A stretch of DNA of 64,000 nt, from positions 3,417,027 to 3,481,026 of the forward strand of contig MU839827.1 in assembly GCA_030411725.1 (NCBI GenBank), in the 5' to 3' direction. A program made the position numbers and the translations under genes. Below, in pieces: positions 48,931 to 61,480 of this stretch. Position 1 is the stretch's first letter; each line of letters begins with the position of its first letter. Origin of the DNA: Echria macrotheca (taxonomy: Eukaryota > Ascomycota > Sordariomycetes > Sordariales > Schizotheciaceae). The notes beneath the pieces were generated by a model. That model was not told the origin of the DNA. It saw only the letters and a program-made list of their open reading frames with translations, and searched no databases.

Positions 48931-51841
48931 TATCCACGAATCATCATCACAATCCCTATTCCTATTCCTATCTATCCCCTTTTTCTTCCTGTTGTTTACA
49001 AACCCTTTTCTTCTTGATGTGTTTACGCGCGTCCTGGGTGGGTCTGTGTGTTACATGTTTTTGTCATACCCTCTCTATCTCTCTCTCTGCGTAGTAGTAG
49101 ATTTGGAACGAACGCATGATACGCGCCAGGGCGTGACTAGTCTACCTTAGGTTTGTCTGGAGAAGGCCCGATGGACGACATTGACAGGGCAAATATCCCC
49201 CCAAGGTATTCTAGTTGCCATCACATCACACATTTCACGCATTAACACACGGGCTGGCTGGCAGTTGTATGTGTGTGTGTGTGTGTGTGTTTTTACCCAG
49301 TGATGGATAATAAAAAAATCGGCACGGACGACGGGATGATGGGGCCGATGGAAACAGATTTGCTTGGTCGCTGCTGTTGGGAGACGTTCGGGCCGGTCGA
49401 CGACGGCTGGATTTAGGTTGAGATCCGGTAGGTAGGTGGTGAAAATGGGTTGCCCGATGACGAGTGAAAGTGAGGCGTGGAACGGAGGCGTGGAGAGGAA
49501 CGAACTATCAATCAACATGATGTTTGGGTCGGAGTAGGCAGCGAACTACTGACTGGCATTGTGTGGTGATTGCGATGCCCCCCAGGGTTCTATGGTCACG
49601 CTGTCTCGTGGGCCGTGGGTCTGGGAGCTCCGAGGGGAGCGGATGTACGGTGGTTTGTCTCGGTGAGTCACTCTCTTGTCATGACGCTTGGAGTGTTCAT
49701 CGCGGGTTATTCTGGGACTAAGTGGTGCGCTTGGTGGTCTGCCCTGATGGGTAGGTATTGTCTGCTTGCCCGGCGGCGTGGCGACAGAAATAGAAAATAC
49801 TAGGAAATAGGCCGAAGTAAGGTGGACTGAGTTTCTCCAAGTGATAGCGCCTACCTACTGCTCTTGGTCGTGAATTCGGGATCTTCGATTCTCGCCCTCC
49901 TGCCTCCCCGATGTCGCTCGCTTCTGCTTGTCACTGTCGGCTCCATATCCAACTCTGATTCGATTATGTTGATATCTTCTACACGAACGCCGATTACTTT
50001 GGATACATACGAACCCGCCTCATACACGCAAGAAACGAAAACCGGCTGGAGTCATCTCAAAGTCGAGCCTGAGTTCGACAGGGCCTAACATCAATCTGTC
50101 CCGAGCCCGGGTGGATGTATAAATCCAACGGGAGTTGGACAGGTAGAACCTGACCCAACACTACCCAATTTCTCGAACAAAAGATGAAAAGACGCGGGCA
50201 TAACTCGAGCCTATCTCGGGGCTGAGCCGACTCGTGAACAGCGGTAGGGACCCAACCTAAAACCCCATCGATGTCATACCAAAAGCTAACACCCATCGAC
50301 AGACAAGCACGACCCGACGAGAGATGGACCGATTCTCAAACCAAAACACCCGACCAGACTCGCGTCGACAACCCAACTGTAGCAACAATCACATCTATCT
50401 TTGTGTATGACACAAGCACGACCGAGATTCGAAACCCAAAAATGGACGAACCCGAACAGGGAGCATAACTCCCCTCCCAGATTAAGTCACGCTCGACGTT
50501 CGACCGAAGGGCAGAATACATTGTCTAGACTAGATCCAAGCTCAACCACCGCACATACCTGACACCGCCAGAAGCTCGTTGGCATTATTTGGTACGGAGA
50601 CGCTGCGATTACCTTGCCCACGCAAACATGGCCATCCAAATAGTGTGCCAGTACCACAACGAGATGAAGAACAACGCGTGGACTACTTCGCGACTTGCCT
50701 GGGCGGTACCTAGTCGGAGCCTTCTGCATAGACAAGAGGCATAACAACAGGGCTCTTCCAGGTTGTGCACTCGTACCTACCTACCCAGTGGTAGAACTCT
50801 CCGGGTTACGTACATGTGCTAATGTCTCTGGTCTCTCTCGTCCCTGGTCTCATCTCGTCTCTTCATGAATATAGGAAGAGACGAGAAACCCGAGGAACGA
50901 GAAGCGAAGAGGGAACAGAAGAGCTCGACGGCAAGGGCCAGTCGTCCTCACTCGCTGGAATCGGTATGGCTGTAGAGAAGGTGGGAGGGACGGACGAACA
51001 AGATGAATGCCCACAATATAGGTACCTTCTCAGTTTTGACATCGGACCTGGACAAAGGTTTGGTCCAACTCCATGCAGAAGGATACAATCTAGACGTTGG
51101 ATACCTAACACCTGTTGAAGCACCTCCCAACCCCGATTAGGAAGCAAAAACTCTCGTGGTGATGACATCGCAATCAAGCAGAACAAAACACGAACAACGA
51201 CAAAACTGGTAGACATAGTCGCAGCCGACACCATGGGCGCGCTACTGTTAGTCAAGCTCCGGTCAAATCCCAACGAGCTAGTCCATGCCTGCCTACCAAA
51301 GGTAACCAAGCGGTCCCAGACGCCATACAAGATAATTACCTCGATACATAGGTAGCTACCTTAGCTACCCGTATCCAATGACGAAAAGCAACGCTTGCTC
51401 GCTGGCTGGCTCCCTCCAAAACCAAAAAGTGTCTATCTACACCCATCCACACCTCAACCCACACTACACCGTAACAAATAAATAATATTAAATTGCAACA
51501 AGCAAGCCATCACCAAGGGAGAAGAAGTGCGGTGGTTCCACAACACGCAGCAGCGCAGATTGTGTTACCATCAACATCACCAGGGCTGAACTGGGTTTCG
51601 CGTTTATACAGTATATACTTATAGTGGGATGTAAACGGTGGTGTTCCAGTCCTCGGTGGGTGAATGCTTGATACGACCACATGAGATGTAACCAAGACCA
51701 AGCAATAAGGTATATAAATCCCATGTAGAACGGATGGGTCTGTTATAATCGCTATCAACACCATACCAGTCCTGTGATCCTGTCTATGTCCTTGACCACA
51801 TAACGCCATCGCAATGATACAAACAACACTACCGATAATAT

Positions 51842-54713
51842 TCACTTCGTCACAAAAGTTCTAGTTCCAACCTTCATCGCCCGCATCGCAGGCAGGGTAT
51901 GTTCCTTCCCCGGCTTCCGTCCCACCTCCCAGCACAGAAACCGAATCAAATCCAGATTGGTCCAGTAGCTCGTGTGCGCGCTCAGCATGTTCAAATACTG
52001 AATCTCGAGCGGTCCTCCGCCTGACCTCAAGTACCAATCAATCTGCCCGTTGTCGTTCAGCAGAAACGCCTTCTTCTCCGCCACCTCCTCGCGCGAGAAG
52101 TCGTGTACCTCGAGCTCGAGCTGCGAGGGCAGCCGTTGCATCAGCGTTGGCTTCCTCGGCGTCACCACGTCCATCGCCGCTTCCGGCGGTGACGGCTCCG
52201 CCCCGAGCATGCTCCGGAACGAGTCTCCCACCGACTTGAAAAACGACGTCGACAGCGTCGGCACGTAGGCTTCCCGTAGGCTGACGGCATATACCGGGTC
52301 GATAGTTCCGTTCAGCAGATACGCAATCGGATCTTCTCGGGCAAGGATGTTATAAATGTTGTCAACCGCGATGCAGCCATACGTGCCGACCTCGCCGACA
52401 ATGTCCCTTGCCACCGTGTCGGCCGCATCGGCGCCGGGTTTCATACGGCCTCGTCTCGGTAGCAAACCGCCGCGCTCTAGGAGAAGAAAAAAGCCGGCTG
52501 GACTGCCCAGAAGGAAAAGATTGGTCGTGTCAAACTCAAAGAAACGCGTATCCGGAAGGGGTCGAGACAGATCAAGACGAGGGACCCGGGTTGGCTGCTG
52601 TGACAAAACCTCGATAGCCATGGCGCTGCCCAGTGAGTGGCCGATCAGGTGCACCCTTCCCTTCTCGGCAAAGCCCGGGTTATTCCGACACCACAGCCTG
52701 TATACGCGGTTTGCCTCGCCAACCAGGGCGGCGATCATCTTGGGCTTGTGGCGAGACATGTAAAAAGGCACGTCAAACATGACATCCGACATCAGACTCC
52801 GGACGGCCGGAATCGTAGTCGGCTCGATATCCTTGAGAGTAAAGCCGTCTGCGCCGGCCTTATCGTTGGATGGCCCGCCATCCTCGAGACTAAGCAGGTG
52901 ACGCCAGTTGACAGGCAACACCATGATGCCATTCTGTCCAGGTCGGAGGATTGCCTTGACAGCGGGCGTCTCGAGCTCGGCATTGACCATTCGACGGAAG
53001 TCATTGACAGCATGTGTAAAGTGAAAGCTTTCGACTCGTTCGGCGAATTTCTGTCCAATGCCATGGGCAATCAAAACGAGATCGGTAACCTGGCCGCGTT
53101 CCTTCTCCCGTTGACATCCCGGGCATGTGGATATCGGGATTGCCCGTGTTTGGCTCGGAACGGTATCCTTAGTCCCAGCCCGTAAGATCGGCTGCTTGTG
53201 TACCTTCTCCCAAGTAGCCAGATCAAAACCCCGAACGACGGGAATGCCTACCGTCACGCCCTTCATAATCTTGGCAACCGGTCGTCTCCCGTAGTATGCC
53301 GACGGCTTGAGACTCGGCTTCAACAGGAAAGCATCCGACGCGTTTTTGTATATGACGTGAAAGCTGGCGTAGTTACGCGATTCAGGCAGGGGCGTAGCAG
53401 CCTCTTCTTCGGAATGAACGGGCTTGAGCGTCCCTTCGGCGGCCGCCTCTCCGTGAAAACACCTGGCGGCGCAGAAGGGGTCGCTAGATATCGGTGGTTC
53501 TGGGGGTACCTCCCTCGACTTGGATCGCTTATCCGGTTCTGGCCAGAGTCGATGTGACACCTTCTCTTCGCCCAGAGCCCCAACGTATAATGCCGATCTG
53601 ATTTCATCCGACCAAGTTTCCGTCCAAGGTCGAAGCTCGCGGTATCCTGCTTCAAGCTGGTTTGCCACAGACGGCTCCACAGGAAACATGGTGTCCCTAC
53701 ACTATTAGCGAGTAATTGCCATATACATGCCGTACCCACCTGTAGAACCAGGTCGCCCTCATCGCGACAGCAATATCATTGACGGGGGACCAATAGATTG
53801 GCTTCATCTGGAGCACGGGCAACGAGACTACGTGCAGCCTTGAAACTCCCACGGGAACCTCGACGGAATCGGCATCGTTAACCTCGACCCGGACAGAGAT
53901 TCTACTATCACTCCTGCCGCGGGCAGGCTCAACTGGTGTCCTGGTCTCAGGGGTCGTATTATTCGAACGTGCACCCTCAACACGAACAAACGGCTTGCCG
54001 GATATACCGTCATCAACTACAGGGGGCTTCGTGATGGTCCTCGGAGCGGCCAGAGGGGGCAGCTCTCCATCGGCATCGACGGGTCTCGGGTCCAGATAGC
54101 TGGGAATGGGACTGGTACCTAGAGGGAGGCTACTCGACTGGGGAGCATCCGAAGTCGACCTCAGACGCTTCAGCTCGGCCATAACTCCCTGAACAACCTT
54201 GTCATGGTCGAGAGACTGCTGATACTTCCTCGTCACGGCACAGAACTCTTTCCGCAGCTCGGCCGAAGCATCGATGGTGAGTTCTGGACAGCAGACTACG
54301 GCAGCAAACGGGGACTGGCCCTCGCGGTCGTGCTTCTCCTTGTGCTTTGCAGCCAGCTGTGCAATGATGGCAGCGAGCTTGGCCGCGTTCTCCTTGGAGA
54401 GCGAGGGACTAGGACTCCGGTTCCGCTGTGCCTGACGGTGGTTCCTGCGAGCCTGGTCCGATGCGAACCGCAGCCATGCCCGTTCGAGGTCGAGGTTGTC
54501 TCCGGGAGAGAAGGGTCGGAGAGGTGCCTTGGCCGACTTGGCCTCTGCGGAGCCGACGATGGTCGAGGCCGAGAGCGGGTCGTCGATGGGGATCGGAGAG
54601 GAATAAAAGAACTGGGCTTTTATCGGCGGGATGTCTTCGAGGCCCTTGACGGGTTCGGGGTCGGGGATCGGAGCCAGTCGGCAGGCCCGGCCAAACGTGT
54701 GAGGCGACGGCAT
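51842..54713 (-). CDS. DDHD-domain phospholipase (PA-PLA1 type)
   Basis: Predicted intracellular phospholipase A1 acting on phosphatidic acid or related lipids at membranes. Two exons, 54713-53740 and 53696-51842, with a 43-nt intron, give 942 residues. The N-terminal region is disordered and charged. The middle has a WWE-like/WFYR stretch completed by the splice. The hydrolase core starts DLVLIAHGIGQKF and carries the nucleophile motif GHSLGS (Ser near residue 680). FDTTNLFLLGSPAGFFLLLE begins the DDHD domain, with DNIYNILAREDPIAYLLN supplying Asp and SAHTSYW a late His. Length fits fungal members. The exact substrate is not predictable. Confidence 0.9.
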
Positions 54714-55292
54714 GTTGGCTGGGAGAGCTGTTGAGCAGCGACCGACTCTTCCTCAACAGACGGAAGCTCGGGCAATCAGCTGCGCGGACCGATGCACTCC
54801 TGATCTCCTGTGATAAATGTCATGGACGCGGCATCGGAAGGACACGGTGCGTGTTTTGGGCAGTTGCTAGCCTCAACATAGCGGCTGCTGGGTTGTTTTG
54901 GCAGAGAAAACGAGGCGTGGGCGCCTTGTTCTCAACCAAAAGTGCTTGTGACTTGATGACGTGGTACGCGTGCACCTGCCACTGCAATGCAGCTTGCCGG
55001 GGGGCACGGCTGCCTGCCGGCTGCCGGGAACTCCCTGCCAATTACGGCGCGACAAACAACAACCAACAATTGCATCCGAATGGAATCAGCATTTCGAGAA
55101 ACAGGACGACAGGAATAAGACACTCATATCAGAATCGAGAAACAAGAACGCATTTGTGTCGCATTGGAACCAGACCGCCATGTTCAAGTCCAGGGTGTAG
55201 CGTCATGTTAGGCAGCAATTCAGCATCACGACGCGACATTGTTAGAGTAGGAGATATCTTTCTTAGGACGGAACGCTGAGCTGGAAACTGCA
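54714..55292. other. Spacer acyltransferase 3' / DDHD 5'
   Basis: 579 bp between two minus-strand genes should contain the DDHD promoter. I see no gene. Confidence 0.55.
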
Positions 55293-56881
55293 TCAACTAG
55301 CCTCCAACAGCTCCTCAAACTTGGCCCACTGTCCCTTGACCTTGCACGCCGACAGCCAGTAATTCCCCTTCTCATCCTTGCCCAGCACGAAAAAGCCATC
55401 GGCCGGCTTGATCGGCCCATGATTCTCCTGCACATAAACCGGCCTACACGGCCCCGTCTTATCGCCGTCCATCCTCGCCGGCGAGAAATCCAGCCCAAAC
55501 AGGCCAGCCTTCGTCCAGTTCGAGAACCCGACCTGATACATGCCGCCATCCCCAAACAACACCACCGGCAAGCCAGCCCGCGATGCCCTCACCATGGCAT
55601 AGTACGCCGTATGCTGCTCCCTTGTCCCCTGCTCGTTGATAGCCCTCCTCACCTCCCTCGCCAGCCAGCCTAGCGGTCTACTCACCACATCCCCCGCCGT
55701 AACCAGCACATTCGCCCACCCAAACGCATTCCCGACATACGGCCTCCCCTCGGCCTCCTCCGGCAACAAGTCCCCCTGAAACGCTTTCCGAAGAGACATG
55801 GCAATGGACCCAGCCACGGTCCTGCCCGGATCCATGCCCATCGAGACAACCACACATCTCAAAATCCACGCCGTGAGCACATCGTTCTCCGTCAGAAACA
55901 CGCTCTCGGGATCACCCCCTGTCTTTTGGGTCTCCTCTTCCCTCAGCTCCTTCACCGCCACCTCCCACCACCCCCTCCAGCACCTCTCCGGCACACAAAC
56001 CATCCGATTCTCCTTCTCCCTTACAAGCATATCAACCCCATACCCCATCCCCCACCGCAGCATACCCATAACCGACAACCGCTTGTCCCGCAGCACATGC
56101 TCCTCCTCCCCTTTCTCTCCTTCCATCCCCAGCTCGGAGAAAGGATCCCCCCGAACCGGCACCGGAATCTCCTTCTTCCCAGAAAGAACCCCCTCCCACG
56201 CCTGGACAACAGCCTTCATCCCGAGCGCGTCGAACGCGACGTGCTGCCAGCTGAGCACCACCACCGTCCTGTCGGTGAAGGAATGCACACGCAGCCCGAG
56301 GACCGGTCTGTCTTCATCCCCGAGATAATCAGATATCCCTCTCGGTGGTGCGTATTCTTCGCTTCCTTCGCCCCAGGCCAGGGGCGCGAGGTCGTCCGGA
56401 TCGCCGACGATGGCGGGGCGATTGCCTGGAGAAGGAATCTTGGATGCGCGCGGGTGCGCGGTCGAGGGGATGGTGTGGTGGATGTGTGTGTAGCTTATGG
56501 CGGGGCGGGAGGGTGTGAAGGTGGAGGGGATGTGCCATTCTATTTTTCCTTTTGCCTGTTTTTTTATTGTTCGTCTCAGGTTAGTGGTGATGTACGGAAG
56601 GAAGAATGGGAAGGTAAAAAGGGGGGAACGGGGGGGGGGGGGAGGCGTACATTTTTCTTGAGCCGCCCGCCTAGTCTCTCCCATCCCTCATGGCGCTGGA
56701 CTAGATTCTCTAGGGAGGACCGGAGCTTCTCGGGGTCGAGAACTTCGTCGAAGACGAGCGATACGGCCATGTTGTTCCCCTGCACGAGCGGGCTGTCTTC
56801 GAAGAAGTGGAGGGGGATAATCCGGTCGGATGTGACGTCGTCGGCCGGCGGCGGCGGCGATTTGCTCTTGGAGAAGATCAT
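55293..56881 (-). CDS. BAHD-like (HXXXD) acyltransferase
   Basis: CoA-dependent O- or N-acyltransferase of the fungal transferase family (PF02458-like), probably cytosolic. Two exons, 56881-56651 and 56555-55293, with a 95-nt intron containing a 13-nt poly-G run (plus strand), give 497 residues. The N-terminal domain has HFFEDSPLVQGNNMAVSLVF. The catalytic HXXXD reads HVAFD (His182, Asp186) in VVVLSWQHVAFDALGMKAVV. TENDVLTAWILRCV begins the second domain. The C-terminal DFGWG motif of plant enzymes is degenerate here; FGLDFSPAR is the nearest equivalent. Such enzymes often serve secondary metabolism, but no biosynthetic cluster is visible around it. The substrate is unknown. Confidence 0.85.
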
Positions 56882-58068
56882 CTTGTTTTGCTTACTTCTT
56901 CTGAATCTGGAGTGTGGTGTTGGTGATTAGTCGACGGTGGGTGGGAAGGTTGTCTCTGGAGGTTTGTCCTCCTTGAGAAGGACGGGTATATATTCTGGGG
57001 GCATGCTTTCTTTTGTTTATTGATCTCTACCAGGTTTACTGCTAGGTAGCAAGTCTAGTGACAGTCCGGTAGTCTTGGAGCTCTCTATCGGTATCCACAG
57101 GGAAGCTGTGGGTTAATAGTGGGCGGAAGGATTGGACACCACGATAGGTAGAGTTAGGTATGGTGGTAGCGTCGGATCGGGCGTGGGATCCAGGTTTCTT
57201 CTTCCCGAGGCAAGTGGGATAAGCTTCAACTCGAATATTGGCCGCTTTTGAGACTACCATATCCTCGAGGTGATCTTGTTCTCATTAATGTATAGCTAGG
57301 CTGACTGGCTTAGCTAGCCTCGAGCTGCGTTTTTTTTTTTTTTTGCCACGCTCACGTTTTCCTACACGAGTGACTCCATCCCTGAATGTCTCCAAAACGA
57401 AAGTCGTGAAGAAAATCCTTCGACCCGTGCCGGCGCCTTGGTAGGTTACATCCAGAGCGGATCCGACAGAAATGTAAAATGCACAATCCAAAGCTGACCC
57501 GGCCGGTGATGCAACCGGGTACCTGGGTTTTTGCCCTTCAACCTGCAAGCCATAGTGTACACTACGCAAAATACCAACGGCAGCGTAAATTGCCACATGT
57601 TTTTTAACCCAGACATTGACAAAATAAAATCTTCTTCTATCGTCCTGTGTGTATGTACAGTGCCAGTAGGCCAACGCTAAAATGTACGGACAAAGTAACA
57701 AGAGCCTGTCCTACCAAGCCCATCTTCAACATCTGTTGATAATCGGTCTCCCCTTTCCAATATGCCCAAGGCATATCTGGAAACCTCTAGTATATCATGC
57801 CTCGCTGGGGATCGGTAATATCCGATACATTCCTTCTCCCCGACTGATGTTTCGGTCTATCTTGTCCGATCGTAATCTTTTGTGGGTATGAGGTGTCGGG
57901 GCGCCGGCCGAGGATGTAGTGGTAAAGCCAGGAGCAACAGACAGCCAAGACCACCCGCAACCGCATCCTGACGGGCATCTGAGCAGGCAACAGGCCACGG
58001 ACAAAGCCGTGAACAAAATGTCGCGGACCAGCAGAATAATAAGTTGCTGGCCAGGCCGTAGAATCTCT
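56882..58068. other. Spacer upstream of the acyltransferase
   Basis: About 1.2 kb with the acyltransferase promoter, a 15-nt poly-T run at 57330-57344 and the 3' flank of the acyl-CoA-binding gene. A 138-codon frame (57285-57701, minus) ends in a Lys-rich simple tract and has no motif. Confidence 0.5.
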
Positions 58069-59090
58069 CTAAGGCAATATCTTCCGGACGTATTCCCTGA
58101 CAACGCGTAGAGCCCCCCTCACATGCTCCTCGAAGCGTCGGTCCTTCCTCCGCCGCATCCACAGCAACACCAGAATAAGCAGCGCAATGTCGACGGCAAA
58201 GTGCTTCGCACTGAGCACAAAGAGCCACCCCAGCCAGGCCCTGATGCTCTTCTCCCTGCGAGACCGCCACTCCCGCCCCGTGGCGATCTGCTCCCTGAGC
58301 GCCGCGATCTCAGCCGATAACCGCACAATGGCCCGCTCCATACGCTTCGTCCGCTTGTCGTTCCGTTTCGCATAATCGCCGCCCGGCCCGTCGTCATCGC
58401 CCTGGTCGCCGTCGCCATCCTCTACCAGCCGCTGCTCCGACTCGTCCTCCTCGCTCATCGGGCTCAGCACCTTCATCGGCCCGTCCGTGCCGCTCAGAGG
58501 CGTCTGGAACCTCCTCGACGGGCTGAGCAACCTCCCGGCACCCCTACTCCCGGCGCTTGCGCTCCCACTGCCGCTCTGACTCCTGCCTTCTGACCCTTCT
58601 GACCTGGACCCAGTCCGCCCGCTATTGCCACTCCCGCTGCCGCTGTTGCTTTTTACCTGCGACCATACAAACTCGAGCTCGGTGACGAGTTCGACTGCAT
58701 CGGGTGTGTCGGCATACCGGTGCATCGTCTCGACCAGCGCCTCGACATAGCGTCGCTTGGCCTCGGTGCGGTCCAGTCCTTTTTGCGCGTTCCACGCGTC
58801 CCACTTGTCCTGCTCGCGCATCAGCTCGCTCAGGCCTGCCGCTGTACCTGACGAGGCATACATGGCGATCGTGGGACGCTCCATGACGCCGTCGACGTCG
58901 CCCTCCATGGCTTGCTTGTATAGTCCGTATAGCCGCATCCGGTCCGACGGCGGGGGGCGGCTCGCACCCGTCTTGGGGATCTTCTTGACCGTGTTGAGGG
59001 CGTGGACAAACACCCGATCTGCAAGCCATCAGCTGCTGGTCATTTTTATGCGGGCGTGGGCGACTTTGACGTACCTATTGAGTCGGCCAT
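58069..59090 (-). CDS. ATG37: Tail-anchored acyl-CoA-binding protein (Atg37/ACBD5-like)
   Basis: Binds acyl-CoA and is probably anchored in the peroxisomal membrane. Relatives act in pexophagy receptor assembly and lipid transfer. Two exons, 59090-59075 (16 nt) and 59018-58069, give 321 residues. The spliced start MADSIDRVFVHALNTVKKIP opens the ACBP domain, which continues with RLYGLYKQAMEGDV and DKWDAWNAQKGL to about residue 105. A Ser/Gly-rich and then acidic linker follows, then a coiled coil (MERAIVRLSAEIAALREQ). One hydrophobic segment (FAVDIALLILVLLW) lies near residues 280-295, with a basic C-terminal tail. This order matches Atg37/ACBD5. The symbol is by architecture, not by proven orthology. 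Confidence 0.82.
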
Positions 59091-59804
59091 CTTGACGGTG
59101 ATGTGCAATCCCGATGCGTTCTATCGTAATTATTCGTCCGATTAAAAAGGGGTCCAATTACGTCGTCGATATCGAGCTGCCGTTGGTCGTGGTCGTGACA
59201 TAAACAACGGGATGCAGTCGGCTGAGTCGCGGGATGGCCGTATTACCGTGGCATGCGAGGAGCTCCCGTCTCTCCGGTTATGTCGAGCTTCGAGCTTTCA
59301 GGTCGACACGGTCGCGCGTCGAAATGTCCAACAGACGGTGCAAACCACGGGATGCGGATGCCGTTGGGTCATTCTTAGCTCTGAGGACGCGACTGCCTTC
59401 TGGAAAAGACGGCGGCCCGTCGCGTTGCCGATATGATTCTCGTAGACGATGACGGGATGCAATGGGGTGTCCCCAGCGTCTCTCCCACTCAATCATGGGG
59501 GGGCAGACAACTTTGCCTCGGCATGCGAGTTCCTGGCGCCCCACATTCCCCATGTTCGACACCCAGCAAGCCCGGGGCAATCAGCTGCAGGGGTCTGTCC
59601 GCTGCCCAAGTGTCGACACGTGAAAGTCATCGGCCGACATTTTGATTTCACCGGTGGATATCAACGTTGCAGTGTTCATGCTAGATTGCTAGATTCAACG
59701 CTGCCAAGTTCAACACGCTGTTGTCCATACGACTGCTCATCTCTTAACCATATTCTGCTCTCATGCCCAACAGCCACATCGGTGTGCTGCCTCCGACGTC
59801 TAAT
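59091..59804. other. Spacer RNase III 3' / ACBP 5'
   Basis: 714 bp with no supported exon. The ACBP promoter is expected at the left edge. Confidence 0.5.
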
Positions 59805-60977
59805 TCATTCCTCGCTCGAAGCAGCAGCAGCTTCCTTCCTAGCGGCATCATGAGCCTTCTTCCGCTCAATGTAGGTACTGAGCATCTTCTCGTTGTCTAA
59901 AGCCATCTGCGCGGCTTGCTGGCCCGCATCTTTCTTGCCCGTCGCCGTGCCCTCTCCCAGTTTCTTCCCGGACTCGCCCCAGCCGTAGAGAAAACACCCA
60001 ACAGAAAAAAGTGGCAATTTGTGGTCCTTGTGCCTCTGAACCCTGGCCGGAAGATCCCTGTACTCGATCTTGATGTCCTTGCCGCCGATCAGCTGTGCCA
60101 GTCTGGTCTTGGGGAGGACCTGATCAGCATCCGTCGGTTTGTTCGCTTCCTGCTTCATCTGCTCCTGGATCGTGGGGCCCCAGAGAATCTTGAGCCAGTC
60201 GGCCACTCGTTTGGGACCATTGGCGGGATCGGAAAGAATGATGGCTCCCACGTATGCCTCGAATAGGTCTGCCAGCGTCTTGACGCGCGCCTTCTCGCTC
60301 GCCGTAGTTCCGCCAGCCCGTCCACTTGCCTCAAACTCCATGGGTAGTCTGGCACGCTTGTGTAGCCCATACATGGTTGTGAAAGTGCTGACCGTCGCGT
60401 TTCGCACCAGCAACTCCCGCACTTGAGCACATCGGCCTTCTGGCAGGGTGGGAAAGGTCCAGTGGATGAGGGCCGTCGCGATGACTTCCAGATAGGCATC
60501 CCCAACCCACTCTAAACGTTCATAGTTGATGCCCTTAACGTGCGACCCCGTGTGGGTCAAGGCCGCCTCTTCTAACTTGGGATCCAAGATCTTTGGGAGG
60601 GGCGGCGTCGATTTGGCGATATCCGCCGTGGTCCATTTGGTCACGATGTTTGGATTCGGAATTGGCAGCCCAGCCAAAATTTGGGTCTCTGGAGTAGAGG
60701 CGGTCGCTGAAGTCTTTGCTGCTAGGGCCTGGAAGGCGGGGAGAAGTTTGATGCTGAGTGATGAGAGGCGTTCTCCCTCGTTTCCAATGGTGGACTGTCC
60801 GCCGCGCCGCGCGTCATTCGACTGCAGCCAGCGCAGGCAGTCAATCAACTCATCAGCATGCTCCAAGAGCGATGAAAGGGCAGGATCAGAGTCGGGTTTG
60901 GGACGCTTCGGTATCGCCTGGGAAAAATCCGACGAGTCAGCCGACGGGGCTTCGGATCGAGGTCTCTTCTTCCCCAT
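59805..60977 (-). CDS. RNT1: Ribonuclease III (Rnt1/Pac1-like)
   Basis: Double-strand-specific endoribonuclease, in yeasts acting on pre-rRNA, snRNA and snoRNA precursors in the nucleus. Single exon, 390 residues. A basic N-terminus (KKRPRSE, PKRPKPD) looks like a nuclear signal. The signature is NYERLEWVGDAYLE, with acidic residues E153, E156 and D160. The second catalytic pair, D237 and E240, is in DLFEAYVGA. All acidic catalytic positions are therefore present. A dsRNA-binding domain ends the protein (KLGEGTATGKKDAGQQAA). There is no PAZ or helicase region, so it is not Dicer. The ATG at 60977 has a CACCATGG context; the frame is open further upstream only from a TTG. A mitochondrial-ribosome RNase III relative is less likely given intact catalysis. 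Confidence 0.88.
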   Translation of the reverse strand: MGKKRPRSEAPSADSSDFSQAIPKRPKPDSDPALSSLLEHADELIDCLRWLQSNDARRGGQSTIGNEGERLSSLSIKLLPAFQALAAKTSATASTPETQILAGLPIPNPNIVTKWTTADIAKSTPPLPKILDPKLEEAALTHTGSHVKGINYERLEWVGDAYLEVIATALIHWTFPTLPEGRCAQVRELLVRNATVSTFTTMYGLHKRARLPMEFEASGRAGGTTASEKARVKTLADLFEAYVGAIILSDPANGPKRVADWLKILWGPTIQEQMKQEANKPTDADQVLPKTRLAQLIGGKDIKIEYRDLPARVQRHKDHKLPLFSVGCFLYGWGESGKKLGEGTATGKKDAGQQAAQMALDNEKMLSTYIERKKAHDAARKEAAAASSEE

Positions 60978-61480
60978 GGTGATTGCTGGGTGGATATAGT
61001 CTAATGGGTGTTCTGCGTTGGTTTGGGTCAAGAATGAATTCCCGATTGTTGGGATGAGATGGGGGAAGTGCCGACTCTATAAATGATCTTTCTGTGAGCA
61101 GGAATTTTGGTGGACTTCGTCGCTGCAAGCTCCGCCTCCGTACTTGGATGCAGAATCAACTTGCCTTCTTAAGTCATCCACACAAGGCACTGAGTGATCA
61201 CAGATGTCTCGCGATTTCCATCACCATCATCTTTCAGATATCGCGTTCGGCGGCTGTTCAACAGTCAACAGGTTCAAAATCCAGCAGTGCTTTCCTGTGC
61301 AAATTTCACAGTGACGACGGACTGCCAGCAGTCCCACCGTCCCGCACAGGCGAACCACGCTAGCAGGGATAGTGGCCCACACGGTTAGCGTCTTGGCCCG
61401 CACGGGCCAGACCCGATCTTTAACGTCAAACAAAAAACATCGCGAAGCTGAGTTGCGACAACACCAATTGCTTGCCCATC
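60978..61480. promoter_or_regulatory. Bidirectional promoter RNase III / mS33
   Basis: 503 bp separate the two divergent start codons. I see no internal gene and no recognised element. Confidence 0.5.

Larger units (their letters stand above)
42163..51841. other. 9.7-kb gene desert downstream of the C2H2 regulator
   Basis: No coding exon is supported. ORFs of up to 270 codons (46096-46908, minus) show no motif. The stretch holds several microsatellites, a 19-nt poly-A run at 44058-44076, many copies of a CCTAGG/GGTAGG word, and a somewhat T-poor plus strand at about 50.0-51.3 kb. Untranslated transcript ends of the flanking genes are expected at both edges. Confidence 0.5.

Noticed and set aside
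50041..51300. Second A-rich tract as a homologue of the one at 13.8 kb
   Set aside because: The bias is weaker (about 16-17 percent T), and I found no shared words long enough to suggest common origin.
61032..61128. Longer N-terminus for RNase III
   Set aside because: The frame extends upstream only from TTG codons. The first ATG in strong context is at 60977.
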